DNA of 41,412 nt from Streptococcus mitis (GCF_946190375.1 NZ_CAMIAF010000020.1:1-41412), one strand, 5' to 3'. Shown: positions 14,106-22,221, counted from the first letter of the stretch. The notes: generated by a model not told the origin, from the letters alone. Made by a program: numbers and translations.

Positions 14106-14991
14106 GCTAAAGGTGAACTTTGAATAACCTGAAGATTGTCGATATCATCAATAAACTCTTTTAGTAATGTAGCTTGTTCTTGTTTCCAATCTCTCATCAT
14201 ATCTGCTAATTTGTTATTAATTGTAATGTACCTTGTGCCTGCTCTTGTTTTTGTTGAGTTTATATGGTTTCTTTTATTCAAAAAGTAAGCCGTTTTAGTA
14301 ACATGAATAGTGTTAGTTAATAAATTTATATCATGCCAGTTTAAAGCAAGAATTTCCCCCATTCTCATACCTGTAAAGAAAGCAAGTGTAAAGAAAAGAT
14401 CGTAGCTTTTTTCTTCTTTGGTAATAAGTTTTCTAAATCTAGCAAATTCTTCTACACTCCAAAATGTGATTGTCTTCTTATTGATTGGTAACTTTCTCAA
14501 ATTTTCAACAGGGTTTTTATCAATTAAGGACTTTCTCACACCGGTATCAAATATTTTTTTGAGAAGTATTATTATTTTATTGATAGTGTTATTACTTAGA
14601 TGTTGATTATCATTTTGTTTTTTGGTTTAGTTTTTAAGTATTCTCTGAATTCAAAAATATTTTCATAACTTAACTTATTCAGATTTACATTTTGAAAGTA
14701 TGGTTTTATATGCCTTTCATAATTATTTTTTTGAGTACTTAGGTAACTAATTTTTCTATTATTTTGTATGTCTTCTTCTTCAAGCAATTCAAAAAGCATA
14801 TCAGTTGTTATTAAAAAATCAAAACGTTTTTCTTTCAAGTCAACAATTCGGAGATGTTGTTCAAGTTCTAAAGCTTCCTTTTTTGTTTTTGAACCTTTTC
14901 GAACAACTCGGATTCTTTTTTGCGTTATAGGGTGAAATCCATCAGATATATCAACTGTCCAAGTTCCATTTTTTTCTTTCCTAACGGTCAT
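14093..14991 (-). pseudogene. int: Tyrosine integrase of element B, frameshifted and truncated
   Basis: A homologue of the element A integrase. The N-terminal part (14991-14596) reads MTVRKEKNGTWTVDISDGF and ends after a frameshift in an A run near 14611-14616; adding one A restores KTKPKKQNDNQHLSNNTINK. The second frame continues through the first catalytic Arg (TGMRMGEIL) and Lys (STKTRAGTRY), then stops at ..QSSPLAIEK. The HxxR, H and nucleophilic Tyr segments are deleted at the junction with the truncated methyltransferase (about 14100-14115). Unlike the element A copy it cannot be rescued by one base. Confidence 0.88.
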
Positions 14992-15187
14992 TTTCTATAC
15001 CTACTGAAATATCAAATCCTAGTAGTTCATTTGCAATAGTAGCTGGGATTGTACCAATACGTTTATTTTGATAGACATTAAAACCTCTTGTGCCAAGAAG
15101 TTTCTTACCTTGCCGTATAATTCGTTTAGAGGTGCCTTCGGAAAATCCAAGGGCAACTAAGTCATCTTTATTTATTGTTGCAATCAT
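14981..15187 (-). CDS. DUF3173-family protein, probable excision factor
   Basis: A 68-residue homologue of 3624-3818: DLVALGFSEGTSKRIIRQGK, then YQNKRIGTIPATIANELLGF. It overlaps the start of the integrase gene by 11 bases and has an AAGGAGTAAAAC ribosome-binding site. Its closeness to the element A copy, while the initiator genes differ, shows that the integration module is a conserved unit. Confidence 0.78.
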   Translation of the reverse strand: MIATINKDDLVALGFSEGTSKRIIRQGKKLLGTRGFNVYQNKRIGTIPATIANELLGFDISVGIENDR

Positions 15188-15191
15188 TGTT

Positions 15192-15971
15192 TTACTCCTT
15201 AATATTTAATTTAATTTTTTTGTATTTTACATTATTATCAATATATTCGCCCCCTATATAAATTTTACTGTTATATTCGCTTTCATATACGATTTCTTCA
15301 TTTGAGAATTTATAATCAAATGGGACATAATTTGTATTAATGATTGGTTGTTTTAGATTGTTTGAAGATAAATAAGGATGTTTTCCAAAATTATCAAGGA
15401 GTTCTTGACCGATTACTTTTTCAAAATACTTTGTAACATATCTCCCTCTATTATCTTTGCTATCAACATTAACTTTATTTATTCGTACTGCTCCATGTCC
15501 CCAAAGTTTGAGTAACTGATTATGAGGGATATAGGGAACATCAAAAAGCAAAATATGAGCATGCCAAGCACCACGCTTTTGTTTTTCTAAAACTGCTATA
15601 TATTTTAATTGATTTTTCTTTGTTTGAAAAATGTTATAGTTAAAACGCTTAATAAATGTTTTTAGTAAGTTTTTAAATTTATTTCTATCTTGGATATTTT
15701 CTTTTGTGGTCAAAGTCAAAAATGATGTATTATCATCAAAATTACAATCCACTAACCTAAGTAACTTCCACTTTGCATTTAATCGAGTTTGTTTCATTCG
15801 TTGAAGACGTTTCCTTTGTTCTTTTTCAGTCAGTTCTTCAAATGTTCTTCTTTTTCTTGGTTCACTTTCATTGGCAGACTCCTTATGTTTTCTATTAGTA
15901 AAAATTGCTTTTTCATATTCCCAAATTTCAATATAAGAAGAAGTACGTATGATTTTCTTATTATATTTCAT
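15192..15971 (-). CDS. HUH-type rolling-circle initiator (Rep)
   Basis: A 259-residue protein with the three motifs of HUH endonucleases: motif 1 FLTLTT (84-89), the metal-binding HUH WHAHILLF (His137 and His139), and motif 3 YVTKYFEK with catalytic tyrosine near 178-182. This class nicks DNA at a double-strand origin and starts rolling-circle replication or transfer. It is unrelated to the Rep_trans protein of element A although it sits at the same map position. A basic N-terminal region (30-70) precedes the catalytic core. No strong ribosome-binding site is visible. Confidence 0.8.
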   Translation of the reverse strand: MKYNKKIIRTSSYIEIWEYEKAIFTNRKHKESANESEPRKRRTFEELTEKEQRKRLQRMKQTRLNAKWKLLRLVDCNFDDNTSFLTLTTKENIQDRNKFKNLLKTFIKRFNYNIFQTKKNQLKYIAVLEKQKRGAWHAHILLFDVPYIPHNQLLKLWGHGAVRINKVNVDSKDNRGRYVTKYFEKVIGQELLDNFGKHPYLSSNNLKQPIINTNYVPFDYKFSNEEIVYESEYNSKIYIGGEYIDNNVKYKKIKLNIKE

Positions 15972-16046
15972 AGTATTTAATCCAAAATTAGTGGGAATGT
16001 CTTAGATGAATTTCGCCAAAATATTGTTTATATAATAAATAAACTA

Positions 16047-16066
16047 GAAGGGACTTTGTCCCTTCA
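16047..16066 (-). terminator. Hairpin after 16070-16387
   Basis: Perfect stem GAAGGGAC/GTCCCTTC with a TTT loop directly after the stop codon of the minus-strand gene. The tail is AT-rich rather than a pure T run, so it may be an attenuator or an RNA-stabilising hairpin before the Rep gene. Confidence 0.5.
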
Positions 16067-16069
16067 TTA

Positions 16070-16387
16070 TCAATTTTTTTCTGCAGGTAAAATATCAGAA
16101 CAGTTAAACCACAAGTTTCCATTATACTGTCCCATATTTAAATCTTTTAAAATTACATGTCTAGTTTTATTATTAGACATTTCTTGCTTTGACAAGGTGG
16201 GAGTAATAGTTTTAACTTTAACAGTAATCATTTCCATAAAGAAATCGCTACTATCGTCTTGGATGGAAACATTAAGTCTTAGTGCTTCTGGTTTTCCTGT
16301 TTCCCTATTAAGTTCTTCACTATATCCTTTAACTGCGTAAAATTTATTACCAAGTAGTTCAGTTTTCAAAAAATCATTTAATTTCAT
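16070..16387 (-). CDS. Element B accessory protein
   Basis: A 105-residue protein, probably beta-rich (LRLNVSIQDDSSDFFMEMITVKVKTITP), with ATG behind AAAGGATATACGA. It occupies the slot held by 3866-4252 in element A, next to the initiator gene and downstream of the candidate origin. It could be an ssDNA-binding or origin accessory factor, but no conserved motif was recognised. The C-terminus ends in a Cys/Trp-containing strand (NLWFNCSDILPAEKN). Confidence 0.55.
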   Translation of the reverse strand: MKLNDFLKTELLGNKFYAVKGYSEELNRETGKPEALRLNVSIQDDSSDFFMEMITVKVKTITPTLSKQEMSNNKTRHVILKDLNMGQYNGNLWFNCSDILPAEKN

Positions 16388-16408
16388 TTCGTATATCCTT
16401 TCTTATAT

Positions 16409-16516
16409 CACTGCTTTGCAGTGAGGAACAGTTAAAAGCATTTTGTTCTCTTTAGTTCGTGCGTCCGCGGATCTCCGTGCCATTGCGAGCTACGGCAATT
16501 TGCCCCCTCGCTCGCA
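16409..16516. other. Candidate replication origin / oriT of element B
   Basis: A locally GC-richer stretch in an AT-rich element, between the accessory gene and 16571-17020. It contains a CACTGC-TTT-GCAGTG hairpin (16409-16423) and a 7-bp inverted repeat TGCGAGC (16484-16490) / GCTCGCA (16510-16516) around a nested GGCAATTTGCC. Such structures near an HUH Rep gene fit a nicking origin. The nick site itself is not identifiable by eye. Confidence 0.45.
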
Positions 16517-16570
16517 GACACGACCTAACCGCCCTCAATCGAACTGCATGCTTTCAACTCTTATTATTAA

Positions 16571-17020
16571 TTATTTTAAAAATTTGAAAAAATGAGTGTG
16601 TCGTTGTTTTTCAAATTCTTCAAATCGTTTCTCAAGAGAAGCGACACGGCTAGCTAAAGATTTATTAGCGTATTTCAAAAATTGTATTTCAATGTTAGTA
16701 TCCTTTTCGTTTTTCTTTTGAAGAGAATGTAAGTATAAGATTTGACGCTCTAAATCAACCTCATTTGAATCTGATACATCTCCCCAAATTTTTTTTATTG
16801 ATTTATCCAAGTCGTTAGTTTTTTCCACTTGTTTAGATAGTTCTACAAATTTAGAAACTTCTTCTTTGGTAAAATCGAAGAATGTCTGTACGCTACGATA
16901 ACTAACTTTAGCCTTAATTTTTGTAAATTCATAGCCGGATAAAGTTTCTATTTTTTTTCTCCATTTTTTAATAGTACTGATGGATTTACCTGTTTTATTT
17001 GCAACTTCTAAATAGTCAAT
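16571..17020 (-). CDS. HTH + coiled-coil accessory protein with an ATT start
   Basis: A protein of 149 residues homologous to 5506-5967 of element A: it shares KSISTIKKWRKKIETLSGYEF.K, FFDFT and a C-terminal coiled coil (LYLHSLQKKNEKD...SLASRVASLEKRFEEF). The reading frame is open from a TAA just upstream and contains no ATG, GTG or TTG before residue 65. A strong GGAGGTGG Shine-Dalgarno at 17032-17026 is followed at normal spacing by ATT ATT GAC TAT; the homologue starts ATG GAT. So ATT (17020) is the probable start, as in infC, unless the start has been lost by mutation and the gene is silent. Confidence 0.65.
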   Translation of the reverse strand: MDYLEVANKTGKSISTIKKWRKKIETLSGYEFTKIKAKVSYRSVQTFFDFTKEEVSKFVELSKQVEKTNDLDKSIKKIWGDVSDSNEVDLERQILYLHSLQKKNEKDTNIEIQFLKYANKSLASRVASLEKRFEEFEKQRHTHFFKFLK

Positions 17021-17080
17021 AATACCACCTCCGATAATTTTAAAATGTTACATTATTTCGAAAAAATGTTATACTAGTAA

Positions 17081-17160
17081 GGTAAAACGATTTTTTACCC
17101 ATTTTTATGATATCAAAAAGAATTTTACCTGTCAATAAAAAAGTAAAATGTTTTTTTACC
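17081..17160. promoter_or_regulatory. Repressor operators of element B
   Basis: Two related palindromes, GGTAAAACGATTTTTTACC (17081-17099) and AGTAAAATGTTTTTTTACC (17142-17160), plus a half site TTTTACC at 17123-17129. They lie between the repressor gene and the divergent minus-strand operon. The second palindrome ends next to the repressor's ribosome-binding site, which suggests autoregulation. Confidence 0.78.
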
Positions 17161-17174
17161 AAGGAGATATTTTT

Positions 17175-17765
17175 ATGAAACCTTTATTTAACTATACAAA
17201 TATTATTCGTGCTGGACAAATAGATATAAAATCAGTGAGATTAAAAGCTGGTTTAACCCAAAAAGAATTAGCGAAAATAATTGGAGTAACTAAACAGACA
17301 ATTATAAATTATGAAAAAGGCACAACAGAGCCTACTTGGGAAAGACTAGAGGAAATAGCTTTAGCCCTTAATGTGGATATTGAAGATTTTTTTCCATATA
17401 ATGAAATGGGACAAGCAAAAGGTGATTTTGCTTGGGCAGAACATATGGATAGATTGAATAATAATTTTATGTATAGAAGATTGGCAGAAGAAGAAGTTTA
17501 TCTTAATTCGCTATTTAAGTATGTTCGATTTCAGCAAGATCTAACAGAAAACAAGATAACAGAAGAACTGCTAAACAAAGAATTATCCTTTGATAGCAAT
17601 GTTTCAATCTCTCTTGAAGATAAAGTGAATCTAGTTAAACTTAAATTATCTGAACAACTTGATGAAAACAAAGAACGATTGATTGAATTGTATAAGATTG
17701 CTGATTCAGAAACGACTATGGAATTGATGAGATATGACATCAATAGAAATTTATCTAAAAAATAA
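17175..17765 (+). CDS. Cro/CI-type repressor of element B
   Basis: A 196-residue protein with an HTH_3 domain (about residues 17-75: VRLKAGLTQKELAKIIGVTK, then QTIINYEKGTTEPTWERLEE) and a helical C-terminal part rich in Glu/Lys. I chose the ATG at 17175, 8 bases after AAGGAGAT; an upstream ATG at 17148 lies within the operator. It is unrelated in its C-terminal half to the element A repressor, and its operators differ, so the two elements should be controlled separately. It is the last gene before the right att site. Confidence 0.83.
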   Translation: MKPLFNYTNIIRAGQIDIKSVRLKAGLTQKELAKIIGVTKQTIINYEKGTTEPTWERLEEIALALNVDIEDFFPYNEMGQAKGDFAWAEHMDRLNNNFMYRRLAEEEVYLNSLFKYVRFQQDLTENKITEELLNKELSFDSNVSISLEDKVNLVKLKLSEQLDENKERLIELYKIADSETTMELMRYDINRNLSKK

Positions 17766-17879
17766 AATCTATACCATATGATAACCAAAAATAGGAAAAT
17801 TACTTTTTTTACAATAAAAATCTATGCCCCAAAGTCTGATTTAATGATATTTATAATGTTGTAAAACACAATGTTTCGA

Positions 17880-17938
17880 ACTCAAAATCCAGTGTCCGCA
17901 AGGACGTGCCGGTTCGACCCCGGCCGCCGGTATAGTAA
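17880..17938 (+). repeat. attR of element B: third tRNA-Leu 3' end copy
   Basis: 59 bases identical to 793-851. The sequence beyond it differs from the other two copies and leads into the native terminator and the chromosomal backbone. It defines the right boundary of the tandem island. Confidence 0.95.
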
Positions 17939-17944
17939 AGAGCT

Positions 17945-17976
17945 AAGGAACGTAGTTAATCTTCGTTCCTTTTTTA
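17945..17976 (+). terminator. Original chromosomal terminator of the tRNA operon
   Basis: Stem AAGGAACG (17945-17952) / CGTTCCTT (17964-17971) followed by TTTTTT. It directly follows the attR core, so before integration it would have ended the tRNA transcript. Confidence 0.82.
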
Positions 17977-17985
17977 TATTATTTT

Positions 17986-17994
17986 TGCTATAAT
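17986..17994 (+). promoter_or_regulatory. Extended -10 promoter of the glutamate-cysteine ligase gene
   Basis: TG-C-TATAAT, about 45 bases before the ATG at 18040. The -35 position falls in the terminator's T run and is weak, as is usual with an extended -10. Confidence 0.6.
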
Positions 17995-18039
17995 TATAGT
18001 TATTCAAATTTTATTTAGATTATGAAAGTGTAGGGAAGT

Positions 18040-19317
18040 ATGTCTCGTTCTATCGATTTATTAAAACATCGGTATCTGAAAAATATTAAAGAAAATCCTG
18101 AATTGTTTATTGGGGTTGAGCTGGAATATCCTGTTGTAAACTTGGAAGGGAATGCAACAGATGTTGAAGTTATAAAAGATTTATTTCATTATTTACTTTC
18201 CGCTCTGGATTTCACTGTAGAAAAGGTAGATGATTTTGGCAATCCTATCCAGTTAGTGGATCCGAAAAGTCAGGATGCTATTTTATTTGAAGTTTCCTAT
18301 ACAACGATTGAGTTTGCATTTGGTAAGGCTGAAACGATTCAAGAGGTCGAAAATCGTTTCAATAATTATATGAATGTAATTCAGAGAAAATTAGGCGAAT
18401 CTAATCATGCTATTGTTGGCTGTGGCATTCATCCCAACTGGGATAAAAATGAGAATTGTCCAGTGGCTTATCCACGCTACCAGATGTTGATGGATTATTT
18501 GAATTTGAGTAGAAATATTACTCAATCAGATTTACATCATTTCCCTGAATATGGTGCTTTTATCTGTGGGAGTCAGGTTCAGTTGGATGTTTCAAAATCC
18601 AATTACTTACGGGTGATTAATGCTTTTACCCAAATTGAAGCAGCTAAAGCTTATTTATTTGCAAATTCTGAGTTTTCAGGTATGGATTGGGATACTAAAA
18701 TTTCAAGGGATATTTTCTGGGAAGAATCCATGCATGGCATCTATACAGAGAATGTTGGGATTAATGCTAGACTCTTTGATGATGAAGATGATTTTTTTGA
18801 CTATCTAGATCATTCTGCAATTTTTACTGCGGAACGTGATGGGCAAACATATTATTTTTATCCGATTCAGGCTGGGGACTATTTATCTACACCTGAAATC
18901 CAAGCATATGCTCTTAATGGGGATGAGGTTATTATTTACCCCCAAGAGAAGGAGTTTGAAACCCATCGTAGTTATCAGTACCAAGACTTAACGACTCGCG
19001 GAACAGTTGAGTTTCGTAGTGTGTGTACTCAACCTCTAGATAGAACCTTCGCTTCAGCAGCTTTTCACTTAGGATTGTTGGTTAATTTAGATAAGTTAGA
19101 AGCTTATTTAGAAACAGCACCTTTCTTTAAAGAATTTGGGAGAAATTATAAGTCTTTAAGGCGGCAATTTTCTAAGAAAAAGCTAACAGATGAGGAGAAA
19201 ACTGCGATTATAGAGTTTTCAAAAGATTTACTCTTGCTAGCTGATGAAGGACTGAAGATGAGAAATAAACAAGAAATGATTTATTTAGAGCCTTTGAAAG
19301 AAGAATTGAGCCTATAA
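18040..19317 (+). CDS. gshA: Glutamate-cysteine ligase family protein
   Basis: A 425-residue ATP-grasp-like ligase of the glutamate-cysteine ligase family. Family features are the early GVELEYPVVN strand (metal/glutamate binding), LFEVSYTTIEFAFG (about 90), GCGIHPNWDKN, and TTRGTVEFRSVCTQPLDR in the C-terminal half. The expected reaction is formation of gamma-glutamylcysteine from glutamate and cysteine with ATP. No fused GshB domain is present, and no glutathione synthetase gene is in view, so the final product here is uncertain. It is the first chromosomal gene after the island and has its own promoter. Gene symbol given by family, not by experiment. Confidence 0.75.
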   Translation: MSRSIDLLKHRYLKNIKENPELFIGVELEYPVVNLEGNATDVEVIKDLFHYLLSALDFTVEKVDDFGNPIQLVDPKSQDAILFEVSYTTIEFAFGKAETIQEVENRFNNYMNVIQRKLGESNHAIVGCGIHPNWDKNENCPVAYPRYQMLMDYLNLSRNITQSDLHHFPEYGAFICGSQVQLDVSKSNYLRVINAFTQIEAAKAYLFANSEFSGMDWDTKISRDIFWEESMHGIYTENVGINARLFDDEDDFFDYLDHSAIFTAERDGQTYYFYPIQAGDYLSTPEIQAYALNGDEVIIYPQEKEFETHRSYQYQDLTTRGTVEFRSVCTQPLDRTFASAAFHLGLLVNLDKLEAYLETAPFFKEFGRNYKSLRRQFSKKKLTDEEKTAIIEFSKDLLLLADEGLKMRNKQEMIYLEPLKEELSL

Positions 19318-19352
19318 TTTTTCTTATAAAGGGAGAATTTTCTGAAAAATCA

Positions 19353-19361
19353 TGATATAAT
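19353..19361 (+). promoter_or_regulatory. Extended -10 promoter of thrC
   Basis: TG-A-TATAAT 32 bases before the thrC ATG, in the short gap after the ligase gene. Confidence 0.65.
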
Positions 19362-19392
19362 GGATGAGACTATAGATAAAGGATAGAGAGTA

Positions 19393-20877
19393 ATGACATT
19401 AGTTTATCAATCAACGCGTGATGCCAACAATACAGTAACTGCTAGCCAAGCAATTTTGCAAGGTTTGGCAACGGATGGTGGTTTGTTTACACCGCTTACT
19501 TATCCAAAGGTAGATTTGGACTTTGACAAATTGAAAGATGCTTCTTATCAGGAAGTTGCTAAGTTAGTTTTGTCAGCATTTTTAGATGACTTTACAGCTG
19601 AGGAGTTGGACTACTGTATCAACAATGCCTACGATAGCAAATTTGATACTCCAGCTATCGCGCCATTAGTGAAATTAGACGGACAATATAACTTAGAGCT
19701 TTTCCATGGTTCAACGATTGCCTTTAAGGATATGGCCTTGTCTATCTTGCCATACTTTATGACGACTGCTGCTAAGAAACATGGTTTGGAGAACAAAATC
19801 GTCATTTTGACAGCGACATCTGGTGATACTGGGAAAGCTGCTATGGCAGGATTTGCCGATGTGCCTGGTACTGAGATTATCGTCTTTTATCCAAAGAATG
19901 GTGTCAGCAAGGTACAAGAGTTGCAAATGACCACTCAGACTGGCGACAATACTCATGTTATCGCTATTGATGGTAACTTTGATGATGCCCAAACAAATGT
20001 GAAGCATATGTTTAACGATGTGGCTCTTCGTGAAAAATTAGCGGCAAACAAGTTGCAATTTTCGTCAGCTAACTCTATGAACATTGGTCGTTTGGTACCA
20101 CAAATTGTTTATTATGTTTATGCCTACGCTCAGTTGGTCAAGACTGGTGAGATTGTGGCTGGTGATAAGGTCAACTTCACAGTACCAACAGGAAACTTTG
20201 GAAATATCTTGGCTGCCTTTTATGCTAAACAAATCGGTCTTCCGGTTGGTAAATTGATCTGTGCTTCAAATGACAACAATGTTTTGACAGACTTCTTCAA
20301 GACACGTGTTTACGATAAGAAACGTGAGTTTAAGGTGACAACTAGTCCATCTATGGATATTTTGGTATCTTCAAACTTGGAGCGTTTGATTTTCCATCTT
20401 TTGGGTAATAATGCGGTTAAAACAGCTGAACTCATGAATGCCTTGAATAGCCAAGGTCAATATGAGTTGACTAATTTTGATGCAGAGATTTTGGACCTCT
20501 TTGCAGCAGAGTATGCGACTGAGGAAGAAACAGCGGCAGAAATCAAACGTGTTTACCAAACAGATGCCTACATTGAGGATCCACATACGGCAGTTGCCTC
20601 AGCAGTGTATAGAAAATACCAAGCGTCTACTGGCGATGTTACCAAGACAGTGATTGCTTCAACAGCTAGTCCATACAAGTTCCCAGTGGTTGCAGTAGAA
20701 GCTGTAACTGGGAAAGTTGACTTGACAGACTTTGAAGCCTTGGCTCAATTACATGACATCTCAGGAGTGGCAGTGCCGCCAGCAGTTGATGGGCTTGAAA
20801 CAGCTCCAGTTCGTCACAAGACAACCGTGGCAGCTGCTGACATGCAAGCAGCGGTTGAAGCTTATCTAGGACTTTAA
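19393..20877 (+). CDS. thrC: Threonine synthase
   Basis: A 494-residue PLP-dependent lyase that converts O-phosphohomoserine to threonine, the last step of threonine synthesis. Visible features are the N-terminal YQSTRD and GLATDGGLF, the PLP-binding lysine in FHGSTIAFKDMAL (about residue 111), TATSGDTGKAAMAGF and the NFGNILAAFYAK phosphate-binding loop. The length fits the long threonine synthase class. It is preceded by its own extended -10 promoter and followed by a strong hairpin. It lies next to the MATE gene in the same order as in S. pneumoniae. Confidence 0.95.
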   Translation: MTLVYQSTRDANNTVTASQAILQGLATDGGLFTPLTYPKVDLDFDKLKDASYQEVAKLVLSAFLDDFTAEELDYCINNAYDSKFDTPAIAPLVKLDGQYNLELFHGSTIAFKDMALSILPYFMTTAAKKHGLENKIVILTATSGDTGKAAMAGFADVPGTEIIVFYPKNGVSKVQELQMTTQTGDNTHVIAIDGNFDDAQTNVKHMFNDVALREKLAANKLQFSSANSMNIGRLVPQIVYYVYAYAQLVKTGEIVAGDKVNFTVPTGNFGNILAAFYAKQIGLPVGKLICASNDNNVLTDFFKTRVYDKKREFKVTTSPSMDILVSSNLERLIFHLLGNNAVKTAELMNALNSQGQYELTNFDAEILDLFAAEYATEEETAAEIKRVYQTDAYIEDPHTAVASAVYRKYQASTGDVTKTVIASTASPYKFPVVAVEAVTGKVDLTDFEALAQLHDISGVAVPPAVDGLETAPVRHKTTVAAADMQAAVEAYLGL

Positions 20878-20889
20878 GACAGAGGGAGT

Positions 20890-20924
20890 AAACTCGGTTG
20901 GGAAACCAACTGAGTTTCTTTTCA
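20890..20924 (+). terminator. Terminator between thrC and the MATE gene
   Basis: A 12-bp stem AAACTCGGTTGG/CCAACTGAGTTT (one G-T pair) with a GAAA tetraloop and a TTTCTTTT tail. Confidence 0.88.
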
Positions 20925-20937
20925 TCAGGAGGAGAGA

Positions 20938-22218
20938 TTGTTTAAGAAAAATAAAGACATTCTTAATATTGCATTGCCAGCTATGGGTGAAAACTTTTTG
21001 CAGATGCTCATGGGAATGGTGGACAGTTATTTGGTTGCTCATTTAGGATTGATAGCTATTTCAGGTGTTTCAGTAGCCGGTAATATTATCACCATTTATC
21101 AGGCGATTTTCATCGCTCTGGGAGCTGCTATTTCCAGTGTTATTTCAAAAAGTTTGGGTCAGAAGAATCAGTCTAAGCTAGCCTATCATGTGACTGAGGC
21201 GTTGAAAATTACTTTACTAGTAAGTTTCCTTTTAGGAGCTTTGTCCATCTTTGCTGGACAAGAGATGATAGGACTCTTGGGAACGGAGAGAGATGTGGCC
21301 GAAAGTGGAGGACTCTACCTATCTTTGGTAGGTGGAACGATTGTTCTTTTGGGCTTGATGACGAGTCTGGGAGCCTTGATTCGTGCAACGCATAATCCAC
21401 GTCTGCCTCTTTATGTCAGCCTCTTGTCAAATGCCTTGAATATTCTCTTTTCCAGTCTAGCTATTTTTATCCTTGATATGGGGATAGCGGGTGTTGCTTG
21501 GGGGACTATTCTGTCTCGTTTGGTTGGTCTTGTGATTTTGTGGTCACAATTAAAACTGCCTTATGCGAAGCCAACTTTTGGTTTAGATAAGGAACTGTTG
21601 ACCTTGGCTTTACCAGCAGCTGGAGAGCGACTTATGATGCGGGCTGGAGATGTAGTGATCATTGCCTTGGTCGTTTCTTTTGGGACGGAGGCAGTGGCTG
21701 GAAATGCGGTCGGAGAAGTCTTGACCCAGTTTAACTACATGCCTGCTTTTGGCGTTGCTACGGCAACGGTTATGTTGGTGGCCCGAGCAGTTGGAGAGGA
21801 TAATTGGGAAAGAGTCGCTAGTTTGAGCAAGCAAACCTTTTGGCTTTCTCTGTTTCTCATGTTGCCTTTGACCTTCAGTATCTATGCCTTAGGAATACCA
21901 CTAACTCATCTCTATACGACTGATCCTTTAGCGGTTGAGGCCAGTGTTCTAGTGACACTTTTTTCATTACTTGGTACTCCTATGACGACAGGAACAGTCA
22001 TCTATACAGCAGTCTGGCAGGGTTTGGGCAATGCTCGGCTTCCCTTTTATGCGACAAGTATAGGAATGTGGTGTATCCGCATTGGAACAGGATATCTGAT
22101 GGGGATTGTGCTTGGTTGGGGCTTGCCTGGTATTTGGGCTGGAACCCTGTTGGATAATGGTTTTCGTTGGTTATTTCTACGCTACCGTTACCAGCGTTAT
22201 ATGAGCTTGAAAGGATAG
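20938..22218 (+). CDS. MATE-family efflux transporter
   Basis: A 426-residue integral membrane protein with about 12 membrane segments in two repeated halves. The MATE signature is visible early (LNIALPAMGENFLQMLMGMVDSYLVA...) and at the start of the second half (LTLALPAAGERLMMRAGDVVI). MATE proteins export drugs and other cations in exchange for Na+ or H+. The start is TTG at 20938, placed by a very strong AGGAGGAGAGA site; it is the only in-frame start there. It is 3 bases upstream of the HAD phosphatase gene and probably cotranscribed with it. Substrate unknown. Confidence 0.9.
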   Translation: MFKKNKDILNIALPAMGENFLQMLMGMVDSYLVAHLGLIAISGVSVAGNIITIYQAIFIALGAAISSVISKSLGQKNQSKLAYHVTEALKITLLVSFLLGALSIFAGQEMIGLLGTERDVAESGGLYLSLVGGTIVLLGLMTSLGALIRATHNPRLPLYVSLLSNALNILFSSLAIFILDMGIAGVAWGTILSRLVGLVILWSQLKLPYAKPTFGLDKELLTLALPAAGERLMMRAGDVVIIALVVSFGTEAVAGNAVGEVLTQFNYMPAFGVATATVMLVARAVGEDNWERVASLSKQTFWLSLFLMLPLTFSIYALGIPLTHLYTTDPLAVEASVLVTLFSLLGTPMTTGTVIYTAVWQGLGNARLPFYATSIGMWCIRIGTGYLMGIVLGWGLPGIWAGTLLDNGFRWLFLRYRYQRYMSLKG

Positions 22219-22221
22219 GAA

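Noticed and set aside
16571-16828. Short version of the element B accessory gene starting at an internal GTG
   Set aside because: Homology to the element A protein and a strong Shine-Dalgarno show that the gene extends to 17020 with an ATT start.
846-17938. Classical prophage
   Set aside because: Integrase and CI-like repressors are present, but there is no terminase, portal, capsid, tail, holin or lysin gene; the initiators and origins fit mobilizable or satellite elements better.
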